Part shown: positions 26,286 to 33,837 of the stretch, piece after piece
Position numbering within the stretch: the first letter of the stretch is position 1
Layout: each line of letters starts with the position of its first letter
Assembly (NCBI RefSeq): GCF_037338445.1
Contig: NZ_CP147838.1
Coordinates: 1,116,001-1,180,000 of the forward strand
DNA length: 64,000 nucleotides
Origin: Salinibaculum sp. SYNS191
GTDB lineage: Archaea > Halobacteriota > Halobacteria > Halobacteriales > Haloarculaceae
Direction of reading: 5' to 3'
Notes under the pieces: generated by a model
What the model was told of the DNA's origin: nothing
Databases searched by the model: none
What the model saw: only the letters and a program-made list of their open reading frames with translations
Translations under genes and position numbers: made by a program

Positions 26286-26707
26286 TGCGCGTCGCCTTCG
26301 TCTGCGTCCAGAACGCCGGCCGCTCGCAGATGTCGACCGCCTTCGCCGAGCAGGAACGGGCCGAGCGCGGCCTGGAAGACGAGGTGGAAATCCTCACCGG
26401 CGGCACCCACCCCGCCGACGAGGTCCACGACGTGGTCGTCGCGGCGATGGCCGAACTGGACATCGACCTCTCGGACCGGACGCCCCGCGAGATATCGACC
26501 GCGGAACTGAACGCGTGTGACGTTGTGGCGACGATGGGCTGCTCGACGCTGGACCTCGACGCGGACACCGACGTGCGCGACTGGGACCTGCCCGACCCCG
26601 ACGGGGAGCCGATGGAGGAAGTCCGCGAGATTCGTGCCGAGATTCGCGACCGGGTCAGCGGTGTCTTCGACGAGATAGCGGCCGAACTGCCCGAGCGCGC
26701 GGACTGA
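26285..26707 (+). CDS. arsC: Arsenate reductase of the low-molecular-weight phosphatase fold
   Basis: A 140-residue protein of the LMW protein tyrosine phosphatase family. The P-loop FVCVQNAGRSQMS has the C-x5-R active site (Cys7 to Arg13), and downstream cysteines in NACDVVATMGCS fit the redox-active pair of thioredoxin-coupled ArsC. It is co-translated with arsR, which favours arsenate reduction over protein dephosphorylation. No arsenite efflux gene is adjacent. Confidence 0.85.
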   Translation: MRVAFVCVQNAGRSQMSTAFAEQERAERGLEDEVEILTGGTHPADEVHDVVVAAMAELDIDLSDRTPREISTAELNACDVVATMGCSTLDLDADTDVRDWDLPDPDGEPMEEVREIRAEIRDRVSGVFDEIAAELPERAD

Positions 26708-26793
26708 ATCACGAGCGCGGCCCGGCCGTCGTCGTCGCCCGGCCGTCGTCGTGGCCCCAGCAGTTATCTGCGCGCCCTCGAAAGTAGGGGCAG

Positions 26794-28824
26794 ATGACGC
26801 GCCGGGACCTGCGGAGTCTGCTGGTCTGCGTGCTTCTCGTCGGGACGCTCGCCGCCGTCGGTGTCGGCGCGGCGACACAGCCGGCCGACCGGTCGTCAGC
26901 GATCGACGCCGGGACGGAACAGGTCGAATCCGACGGTCCGACAATCGAGATTCGAACGGAGTACCGGCTGACTCCCGACCGGCCAGGCCACGTCGAGGTC
27001 CAGTGGCGGTTCGAGGTCCCGGAGAACGTCGTCAGGCTCAACACCTCGCTGTTCCCCGAGGCCAGCAAGCCCGTCGCCGACGGGTTCGAGCGGCAGCCAG
27101 ACGGCACCTACGTCTGGCGCGAAGCCGAGCAGTCGACGCGGACGCCGACGCTGACGTTCTCGGTGGCGGTCAACAGGACCGAGCGGCGAGTCGGCCCCAT
27201 CGGGACCGGCGGGCGGTTCACCTTCGTCGACGCCGGGGAGTGGGCGCTGTTCCGGCAGCGACCCTCGCCGAGTATCGGGTACAGTTATCGAGACGGGACG
27301 GAGAACCCTGCCACGGAGTGGACCAGCGGGACGGGCGGTCCGGGCGTCGTCGGCTCCTCGATGGTCTTTCTCGGCCCCCACGAGTCGGTCCGGCGGGACG
27401 CTCACGGCCAGACCTTCCGGCTGGTCGTCCCCGACGCCGCGACGCTGGACGAGGAGCGCGCGGACGTCTTCGCCTCGGTGACCGACGCCGCCGACCGGCT
27501 CCGGGTCGGTGACCGCGACGAGTCGGTGCTGATGATTGCCGCGCCACGTAGCGTCCCCTGGGCGGTGCGGGGCATCCAGACCGGGGACCGGGACTTCTAC
27601 GTCGTCGCAAACGAGACCGTGGACCGCCCGGACAACGTCTGGGTGCACGAATACGTCCACACCCGGCAGTCCTTCCGGAACACCGACGCCACGGCGTGGT
27701 TCTACGAGGGCGGCGCGGAGTACTACGCCGCGCTCGCGACGCTCGAACAGGACAGAATCGACTTCGAGGCGTTCCAGCGGTACCTCGGCCGCGGCGCAAG
27801 CTGGCGCTACGACGACGTGACCCTCGCTGACCCTGCATCCTGGCACGACGGCGCAGAGTACCTGAAGGGCGGACTCGTCGTCGGCACCCTCGACAGACGA
27901 CTGCGACTGGCGACCGACAGCCGGGAGACCTTCCAGTCGGTGTTCCAGGGCATCAACCGCGACGCCGACGCGGTGACGCAGGACGAGTTCCTGGCCCTCG
28001 TCGGGTCTGCGGGCGGCGACGGGGCCCGGGACATCGCCCGGCGGTACACGGCGACGACGGCGGGGCCGTCGGTCTGGTCGGGACGCGAACACCAGCGGGC
28101 CTTCGGGTCACTCCCCGCACGGTTCAGCTACACCTTCCCCGAGTCCGGCAGCGATGGTCTCCGCGTCGCCGGGCCGTACCGCAACGGGACGGTCGGCGAC
28201 GTCGAACTCGTCCGGGGCGAGCGCCTCGTCGCAGACGTCGGCGTGGCGAACGTCGGCGGCACGGCCGGGACCTACGACCTGCTGGTGACCCGCGAGGGCG
28301 ACCCTGTCGCGGCCCGCTCGGGGGACCTCGACGCGGGAGCGAACGCGACAGAGACCGTCGGCGTCGCCTTCCCGGGGCCCGGCACGTACCGGCTCTCCAC
28401 CGGCGAGGACGCGCTGACGGTGCGGGTGCGCGAACCGGCGGCGCTCTCGGTCACCGGCCTCTCCGCGAACCGGACGACGGTCGAGGCGGGCGGGACGGTC
28501 CGGCTCACCGCGACTGTCGAGAATCAGTTCGCCCGCCCGGGGGCCGCGACGGTCACCATCCGACGGGGAGAGTCCGAACTGGAAAGCGAGCGCGTGCGAC
28601 TGGCGGGCAACGCGGCGACGACGGTCACCGCGACGGCGACGCTGGACGAAGCGGGGACCTACGAGTTCACCGCCGGGAACGTCTCGACGACGGTGAGCGT
28701 CGGCGGTGACGGAACGACCGACGGCAGCAACGGTACACCGGGGGCGGGCGGGCCCGGCTTCGGCGTCCTCGTGGCCCTGGCCGCGCTCGGACTCGCCTCA
28801 CTCCTCGCTCGCCGCGTCGAGTAG
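26794..28824 (+). CDS. Secreted PGF-CTERM protein with HExxH metallopeptidase motif
   Basis: A 676-residue exported protein. The signal segment is LRSLLVCVLLVGTLAAVGVGA. The middle region has VHEYVHTRQSF (His285, His289) followed by WFYEGGAEYYAAL, the two-His-plus-distal-Glu layout of gluzincin peptidases resembling M1/M61, although the spacing to the third ligand (Glu305 or Glu309) is not standard. Two CARDB-like beta domains follow (ELVRGERLVADVGVANVGG, then ANRTTVEAGGTVRLTATVEN). The C-terminus is a PGF-CTERM anchor ([20 protein letters not shown]). A TATA-like GTTATCTG is near 26762-26769. It probably acts as a surface-anchored protease. Confidence 0.82.
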   Translation: MTRRDLRSLLVCVLLVGTLAAVGVGAATQPADRSSAIDAGTEQVESDGPTIEIRTEYRLTPDRPGHVEVQWRFEVPENVVRLNTSLFPEASKPVADGFERQPDGTYVWREAEQSTRTPTLTFSVAVNRTERRVGPIGTGGRFTFVDAGEWALFRQRPSPSIGYSYRDGTENPATEWTSGTGGPGVVGSSMVFLGPHESVRRDAHGQTFRLVVPDAATLDEERADVFASVTDAADRLRVGDRDESVLMIAAPRSVPWAVRGIQTGDRDFYVVANETVDRPDNVWVHEYVHTRQSFRNTDATAWFYEGGAEYYAALATLEQDRIDFEAFQRYLGRGASWRYDDVTLADPASWHDGAEYLKGGLVVGTLDRRLRLATDSRETFQSVFQGINRDADAVTQDEFLALVGSAGGDGARDIARRYTATTAGPSVWSGREHQRAFGSLPARFSYTFPESGSDGLRVAGPYRNGTVGDVELVRGERLVADVGVANVGGTAGTYDLLVTREGDPVAARSGDLDAGANATETVGVAFPGPGTYRLSTGEDALTVRVREPAALSVTGLSANRTTVEAGGTVRLTATVENQFARPGAATVTIRRGESELESERVRLAGNAATTVTATATLDEAGTYEFTAGNVSTTVSVGGDGTTDGSNGTPGAGGPGFGVLVALAALGLASLLARRVE

Positions 28825-30144
28825 CGTGATGGTCCGGTCGGCGAGCGCCGCCGAGTCCGCCGCGAGCAGCGTAACCGTCCCGACCCGTCCCGTGCCGCCG
28901 CGGTCCACGACTGCGACGGGTCGGTCGCCGGACGCGTCGAGCGCCTCGCGAATCGCCTGCTCGGTCGGGGCGTCGGCCCCGTCGGTGGCTTCGCACTCGG
29001 CGACGGCACCGTCGAGAGCGTCGAGCGCGCCCTCGGTGTCGGCGTCCAGCCGGCAGTTGACCGCGAACTGGAGTTCGGCGTCGAACTCGCGGGCCGCCAG
29101 CAGCGTGCGCGCGACGGTCGTCGACGCGCCGAAGCGGACGCCGCGGTTGGGTGCCACGCCGTCGAGCGTCCGCGTAATCTTGCCCTCGACCGCGGCGCAC
29201 TCCGTCGGGACCTCGGCGTAGGGGGTCGCACCGACGACGTTCATCCCCACGTCGGGGACCAGCGGTGAGACGTCGCGTGTGACGAACTGGTCGACGAGTT
29301 CGGCGACCCGCTCGACGGTGGGCTGGTGCTCCGCGCGGTCCCGGACGGCGACCATGTGGTGGACCGCCCCCGGCCCCTCGCCCACGTCGAGGTTGTACCG
29401 GACGGCGCGGGCCAGCAGGTCGATTCCGGTCCGGACCGCGGTCGAAAGGTCGTCGCCGTGAGCCAGTCGGGTCGCGATGGCCGAGGAGAGCGTACACCCG
29501 GACCCGTGGGTTGCCTCTGTGTCGACCCGCGGATGGCGGACGCTCTCGACGCTGTCCGCGGTGACGAGTACGTCCACCACGTCGTCGCCGGGGACGTGTC
29601 CGCCCTTGACGAGCGCGGCGTCGGCACCCATCTCGACGAGTGCCTCGCCGGCCTGCTGTGCGCTGGCGCTGTCGGTCACCTCGATGTCCGTCAGCACCTC
29701 TGCCTCGTCGGTGTTGGGCGTGACCAGCGTCGACGCGGCGACGAGGTCCTCGTAGGCGGCCTCCGCCTCGGGTTCGAGCAGGCGGTCGCCGGACGTGGCG
29801 ACCATCACCGGGTCGACGACGGCGGGCGCGTCGGTCGCGGCGACCTTCTCGCGGACGAGGTCGATGACCTCGCCGGTCGCGAGCATCCCCGTCTTGACGG
29901 CGGCGACGTCGAAGTCCGAGAGGACGGCCTCGGCCTGGGCCTCGATCTCCTCGACGGGGAGGACGTGCGTGCTCTCGACCCCGGTCGTGTTCTGTGCGGT
30001 GACGCTCGTGACGACGCTGGTACCGAAGGCACCCCCGGCCTCCATCGTCTTGAGGTCGGCCTGGATGCCTGCGCCACCGCCGGAGTCGCTCCCCGCGACG
30101 GTGAGAACGACCGGCGGCGCTACCGGTGCAGGGTTCCGTGTCAT
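28798..30144 (-). CDS. thiD: Fused HMP-phosphate kinase / thiamine phosphate synthase (ThiD-ThiN)
   Basis: A 448-residue two-domain enzyme. Residues 1-260 are Thi[21 protein letters not shown] at the start and [16 protein letters not shown] as the anion-hole and catalytic motif, for phosphorylation of hydroxymethylpyrimidine. The remainder is ThiN ([38 protein letters not shown]), the archaeal thiamine phosphate synthase that replaces ThiE. ATG 30142-30144 matches the start of the ThiD fold. The last 27 bases overlap antiparallel with the end of the PGF-CTERM gene. I found no thiamine riboswitch-like motif upstream. Confidence 0.9.
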   Translation of the reverse strand: MTRNPAPVAPPVVLTVAGSDSGGGAGIQADLKTMEAGGAFGTSVVTSVTAQNTTGVESTHVLPVEEIEAQAEAVLSDFDVAAVKTGMLATGEVIDLVREKVAATDAPAVVDPVMVATSGDRLLEPEAEAAYEDLVAASTLVTPNTDEAEVLTDIEVTDSASAQQAGEALVEMGADAALVKGGHVPGDDVVDVLVTADSVESVRHPRVDTEATHGSGCTLSSAIATRLAHGDDLSTAVRTGIDLLARAVRYNLDVGEGPGAVHHMVAVRDRAEHQPTVERVAELVDQFVTRDVSPLVPDVGMNVVGATPYAEVPTECAAVEGKITRTLDGVAPNRGVRFGASTTVARTLLAAREFDAELQFAVNCRLDADTEGALDALDGAVAECEATDGADAPTEQAIREALDASGDRPVAVVDRGGTGRVGTVTLLAADSAALADRTITLLDAASEE

Positions 30145-30260
30145 ACCCGGTGGTACCAGGCGCTCGTACATAGAAATGGCCATGTCCCGGACGGTCGCTG
30201 CCGGCGTGCGGGCGGCAGTGCCTCCGAACGCGATGGCGAAAGAAGAACTCGGTATAGATG

Positions 30261-30291
30261 GGTACCTACGTACCGACATACTAGGACCTAG
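30261..30291. promoter_or_regulatory. Two adjacent palindromes in an AT-rich gap
   Basis: GGTAC-CTAC-GTACC (30261-30274) is followed after six bases by CTAGGACCTAG (30281-30291). Both are in a relatively AT-rich stretch between divergent thiD and the small gene at 30397, which has a TTTATCC box near 30339-30345. They could be operator sites for one or both genes. Confidence 0.35.
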
Positions 30292-30396
30292 AGTGAATTA
30301 CCACCCATTCATTTCCCTTTCTGACTTAGTACGAAACATTTATCCACTAATTTGCTCGAACAGTGTGGTATCGGGCCGGAACGGCCCGGAGAACAC

Positions 30397-30534
30397 ATGA
30401 AATCTGAGACCGACACGACGGACGACGAGCGGTACGGGGCCATCGAGACGGGCGACGGGGACGTCGTCATCTACGACCGGACGAACGAGACAGCCTGGCT
30501 CCAGTCCGACACGGCCGTCGCCGTCGGCGAGTAG
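30397..30534 (+). CDS. Small conserved acidic protein (DUF7331-like)
   Basis: A 45-residue protein, [20 protein letters not shown] at the start, followed by [24 protein letters not shown]. The core [14 protein letters not shown] is a pattern I recognise from a family of tiny uncharacterised haloarchaeal proteins. ATG 30397 is preferred to an upstream in-frame start because the family begins there. TTTATCC upstream would give a leader of about 30 nt. Role unknown. Confidence 0.65.
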   Translation: MKSETDTTDDERYGAIETGDGDVVIYDRTNETAWLQSDTAVAVGE

Positions 30535-30538
30535 CCAC

Positions 30539-31306
30539 CTACGACGCCCTGATTTTCGCGGCCACGACGCCGCCCAGCCCGCCGAAGACGACGGCGTAGC
30601 CGGTGCCGAAGACCAGCGCCCGCCAGAGCACCGGCCGGGCGGTGATAGTCCCCGACGCCACGACGAGGTTGACAGTCGCCGAGAACGCGAGCAGGAGTGT
30701 CGCGACGGCGACGCAGGGCAGATACCCGGCGAGGACCAGCCCGCCAGTGACGGCGCCCTCGCGCATCGAAGACACCGGCCCGGAGCGGGCGAGCCACCAG
30801 CCGGCAGCGGCGAGGCAGAGCGGCGGAATCAGGTAGTACAGCGGCGGCGTCAGCGGAATCTCGACGGCCTTGCCGGCGAGGGTGAGCACGTCGACCGTTC
30901 CCGACGCCGACACTCCCAGACCCGATGCGGTCCCGGAGAGCGGGACGCCCTGGGCGCTGAAGAAGGTCCAGCCGACCGAGCGCAGCGCCAGCGCCAGTTC
31001 GCCGCCGCTGGAGGCGACGACCTGCCGGCCACCGACGCCGACCGCCTGGTCGATAATCGTCGAGACGAGGTTGCCGGACCTCGAGTCGTTCCCGAGCGAC
31101 AGCGCCCGCATCTCGACGAGGAAGGCGACCGCGGTCAGGAGGTACCCGACGACGAAGGCGGTCACGCCGGCGGCGACAGCCCGTCGCATGGAGCGGCGTT
31201 GCCACACGGGCGTCCCGCCGCCGAGACGCGACGCGACACCCGCGGACGAACCGTCGGGGGAGTCGGCCATCGTGGGGCGGTCGGTCCCGTCGGGCTGGGA
31301 GTCCAT
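30539..31306 (-). CDS. Hypothetical multi-pass membrane protein
   Basis: A 255-residue membrane protein with an N-terminal hydrophilic tail rich in Asp, Gly and Ser (about 40 residues) and five or six hydrophobic segments, for example AAGVTAFVVGYLLTAVAFLVEM and PVLWRALVFGTGYAVVFGGLGG. I do not recognise a functional family. An ATG at 31304-31306 is used in place of a TTG one codon earlier. It is divergent from the ABC exporter operon and shares a short intergenic region with it, so a related role is possible but not shown. Confidence 0.7.
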   Translation of the reverse strand: MDSQPDGTDRPTMADSPDGSSAGVASRLGGGTPVWQRRSMRRAVAAGVTAFVVGYLLTAVAFLVEMRALSLGNDSRSGNLVSTIIDQAVGVGGRQVVASSGGELALALRSVGWTFFSAQGVPLSGTASGLGVSASGTVDVLTLAGKAVEIPLTPPLYYLIPPLCLAAAGWWLARSGPVSSMREGAVTGGLVLAGYLPCVAVATLLLAFSATVNLVVASGTITARPVLWRALVFGTGYAVVFGGLGGVVAAKIRAS

Positions 31307-31383
31307 CAAATCGCCCTGACGCCACCCGGGGTCAAAATTCCCCCGTCCGGGACCACCAAGCGTTATGTTCAGGCGTTCGAAGG

Positions 31384-31403
31384 GCGGGGACGGAGGTCCC
31401 CGC
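31384..31403 (+). promoter_or_regulatory. Hairpin holding the ribosome-binding site of the ABC ATPase gene
   Basis: GCGGGGAC-GGAG-GTCCCCGC makes an 8-bp GC stem with the GGAG ribosome-binding core exactly in the loop, one base before the ATG at 31405. Such a structure could limit translation. Alternatively, if transcription starts at or inside the stem, the symmetry may be a DNA operator. Confidence 0.4.
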
Positions 31404-31404
31404 T

Positions 31405-32343
31405 ATGCCCGCCATCCAGACGGACGACCTGACGAAACGCTTCGGCCGCGACGTCTACGCCGTCGACGGCCTCGACCTCACCGTGGAGGACGGCGAGGTC
31501 TTCGGCTTCCTCGGTCCGAACGGGGCCGGGAAGTCGACGACGATCAACATGCTGCTCGATTTCATCCGCCCGACGAGCGGCCGCGCCGAGATTCTCGGCC
31601 ACGACGCCCAGGCGGAGACGACGGCCATCCGCGAGCGCATCGGCGTCCTGCCGGAGGGGTACGACCTCTACCCGCGCCTCTCCGGGCGGACGCACATCGA
31701 GATGGCCGCCGAACTCAAGAACGCCGACGACGACCCCGACGCCATCGTCGACCGCGTCGGCCTCGACCGGGAGGACGCCCGGCGCCGGGCCGGCGAGTAC
31801 TCCCAGGGGATGCGCCAGCGCCTCGCGCTCGGTATGGCGCTGGTCGGCGACCCCGACCTGTTGCTGCTCGACGAACCGACGAACGGGCTGGACCCCAACG
31901 GCGCCCGCGAGATGCGCGAAATCGTGCGCGAACACGCCGACCGCGGCGCGACCGTGTTCTTCTCCAGCCACATCCTCGAACAGGTCCAGGCGGTCTGTGA
32001 CCGCGTCGGCATCCTCACCGACGGCACGATGGTCGCCGTCGACACCATCGACGGCCTCCGCGAGGAGGTCGGCACCGGGTCGACGCTGACACTCTCGCTC
32101 GACACTGTCCCCGACGTCGACATCGCGGACGTGCCGGGCATCTCGAACGTCGTCCGCGAGGATTCGACCGTCCGCGTCACCTGCACCGACCCGGCGTCAA
32201 AGATTACTGTCATCGACCGGGTGCGCGACGCCGGCGCGTCCGTCCGTGACATCGAGACGACCCAGGCCTCGCTGGAGGACCTGTTCGCCGCCTACACGGG
32301 CGAACGCGACGACGCGCCCGAACCGACGGAGGTGGAAGCATGA
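31405..32343 (+). CDS. ABC-2 type transporter ATP-binding protein
   Basis: A 312-residue ABC ATPase. Walker A is GPNGAGKSTTINM, the signature is EYSQGMRQRLALGMALVG (S changed to the YSQGM form common in ABC-2 exporters), Walker B is LLLLDEPTNGLD, and the switch His is in FFSSHILEQVQ. A C-terminal domain of about 90 residues follows (DGLREEVGTGSTLTLSLD). It overlaps the permease gene by four bases. The pair resembles drug, copper or lipid exporters of the NosFY and Nat type; cargo unknown. Confidence 0.9.
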   Translation: MPAIQTDDLTKRFGRDVYAVDGLDLTVEDGEVFGFLGPNGAGKSTTINMLLDFIRPTSGRAEILGHDAQAETTAIRERIGVLPEGYDLYPRLSGRTHIEMAAELKNADDDPDAIVDRVGLDREDARRRAGEYSQGMRQRLALGMALVGDPDLLLLDEPTNGLDPNGAREMREIVREHADRGATVFFSSHILEQVQAVCDRVGILTDGTMVAVDTIDGLREEVGTGSTLTLSLDTVPDVDIADVPGISNVVREDSTVRVTCTDPASKITVIDRVRDAGASVRDIETTQASLEDLFAAYTGERDDAPEPTEVEA

Positions 32344-33197
32344 ACCGCTCGCTGGTGGTCGCCAAGCGCGACTTCGAGAACGCCCGACGGTCCTACCTGC
32401 TGTGGGGCGTCATCGGCGTCTTCTCCGTGCTGGTCTTCCTCGTGACGGCGCTGCCCGGCCTGCTGTCGGACTCCCCCATCGGCGGGCGGGCCGCCGTCGT
32501 CCTCATCACCCTCCCGGCCGGCATCCTGGTTCCCGTCACCGCTGTCGTCGCCTCGTATCTCGCCATCGCCGGCGAGCGAGAGGCCGGCAGCCTGAAGATC
32601 CTGCTCAGCCTCCCGCCCTCCCGCCGGGACGTCGTGGTCGGGAAACTGTTCGGCCGGAGCGCCGTCATCGGCGTCGCCATCGCCATCGCGTTCGTCATCG
32701 GCGCGGTCGTGAGCCTCCTCGTCTACGGAGACCTGCCGCTGGTCCCCTACCTCCTGACGACGGGGCTGACCGCACTGCTCGGCATCGCCTTCGTCGGACT
32801 CTCGGTCGGACTCTCGGCGGCGACGAGCACGCGAACCCGGGCGATGGCCCCCGCTATCGGGCTGGTCATCGTTCTGGGCCCGCTCTGGTCCGGTATCGTC
32901 GCGGCCATCCGGTTCGTCGCGGACTTCGGGCTCTCTATCGAACTGGCCGAGGAAACCGTCCAGTTCCTGACGATACTGTCGCCCGCCAGCGGCTACGGCC
33001 GCCTGTTCAACAGCGTCATCCTGCCCGACCTGGTCGGCGGACTCGGTGCCGGCGGAATTGCCGGGAGCGCCCCCGTCAGTACCGCCGGCGCGCCGGTCTA
33101 CCTCCAGGACTGGTTCGTCTTCGGGCTGATGATTGCCTGGATAGTCGTCCCCGTCGCGCTCGGCTACTGGCGGTTCAAGGGGTCGGACATCAGCTAG
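32340..33197 (+). CDS. ABC-2 type transporter permease
   Basis: A 285-residue membrane protein with six hydrophobic segments and the NosY-like layout: an N-terminal KRDFENARRSYLLWGVIG, then a cytosolic loop with AGEREAGSLKILLSLPPSRRDVVVGKL, the coupling-helix region typical of ABC-2 permeases. The start codon sits within the stop of the ATPase gene, so the two subunits are made together. The final helix VPVALGYWRFKGSDIS ends the protein. Confidence 0.88.
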   Translation: MNRSLVVAKRDFENARRSYLLWGVIGVFSVLVFLVTALPGLLSDSPIGGRAAVVLITLPAGILVPVTAVVASYLAIAGEREAGSLKILLSLPPSRRDVVVGKLFGRSAVIGVAIAIAFVIGAVVSLLVYGDLPLVPYLLTTGLTALLGIAFVGLSVGLSAATSTRTRAMAPAIGLVIVLGPLWSGIVAAIRFVADFGLSIELAEETVQFLTILSPASGYGRLFNSVILPDLVGGLGAGGIAGSAPVSTAGAPVYLQDWFVFGLMIAWIVVPVALGYWRFKGSDIS

Positions 33198-33224
33198 AAA
33201 TCTCGCCCGGCCCGGGCGCGCCGC

Positions 33225-33734
33225 TCACCGGCCGACGCGTTCCCGGATGTTGGCCACCAGCGACTCGAAGTCGTTCAGGTCCTCGACGTCGCGGATTTCG
33301 TCGCCCACGGAGAAGCTTCCGGAGTCGGCGACGCGCGCGCAGATGCCGCCGTTCCCGTCCGCCAGCGCCCGCAACAGGCCGTCCTGGCCGGTCACCTGCT
33401 CCAGGTAGCGACAGGGCGGGCGCGTCCGGGTCCCCTCAAGTCGGGCGCTACCGACCGTGAAGCGGTGGTCCAGCAGGTCGTGGACGTCCCCGCCGCGGAC
33501 GACGACGTTGCGCCGGTGCTGGCCGTCGGTCACGTCCAGCGTCGTCCGGTCGCGAATCTCCTCCAGCGCCTCTGCCTGGACGAACGTCACCTGACAGACG
33601 TCGAACGGCGAGTAGTGGCCGCGGCCGGTGCAGTAGCGGTCCCCCTCCAGACCGCCCGACACCGCGCGGACGGACTCGACGCGCTGCATGGGTTCGCCGG
33701 CGGCCTCGGCGACGTAGATGTCCTCGACGCGCAT
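33225..33734 (-). CDS. MOSC domain protein
   Basis: A 169-residue protein of the MOSC superfamily, the C-terminal domain of molybdenum cofactor sulfurases and of YiiM-type proteins. [14 protein letters not shown] and [22 protein letters not shown] follow the family pattern, and PPCRYLEQV holds the conserved cysteine thought to carry sulfur or the cofactor. The ATG at 33732-33734 is preferred to the longer upstream reading. A stand-alone MOSC of this size may transfer sulfur or process N-hydroxylated substrates. It converges on the ABC permease and diverges from the second mutS. Confidence 0.83.
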   Translation of the reverse strand: MRVEDIYVAEAAGEPMQRVESVRAVSGGLEGDRYCTGRGHYSPFDVCQVTFVQAEALEEIRDRTTLDVTDGQHRRNVVVRGGDVHDLLDHRFTVGSARLEGTRTRPPCRYLEQVTGQDGLLRALADGNGGICARVADSGSFSVGDEIRDVEDLNDFESLVANIRERVGR

Positions 33735-33837
33735 GGATTCAGTTGGGGCTGGTGACGTATCTGCCTTCGCACGGCCGACGCCGGCGGCGACCACCCGAAG
33801 TGAAAGCTATTTGAGCGCGGACGCCCGCCAGACAGCC

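Noticed and set aside
26721..26752. CCCGGCCGTCGTCGT direct repeat (two copies, 17-base period)
   Set aside because: Short and made of the common GTC codon-like pattern of this genome; it lies just ahead of a promoter but has no symmetry or third copy, so it is probably chance or slippage.
30145..30396. Thiamine pyrophosphate riboswitch ahead of thiD
   Set aside because: I looked for the conserved CTGAGA and ACCTGATCT-like segments on the minus strand and found neither; only palindromes and TATA-like boxes are present.
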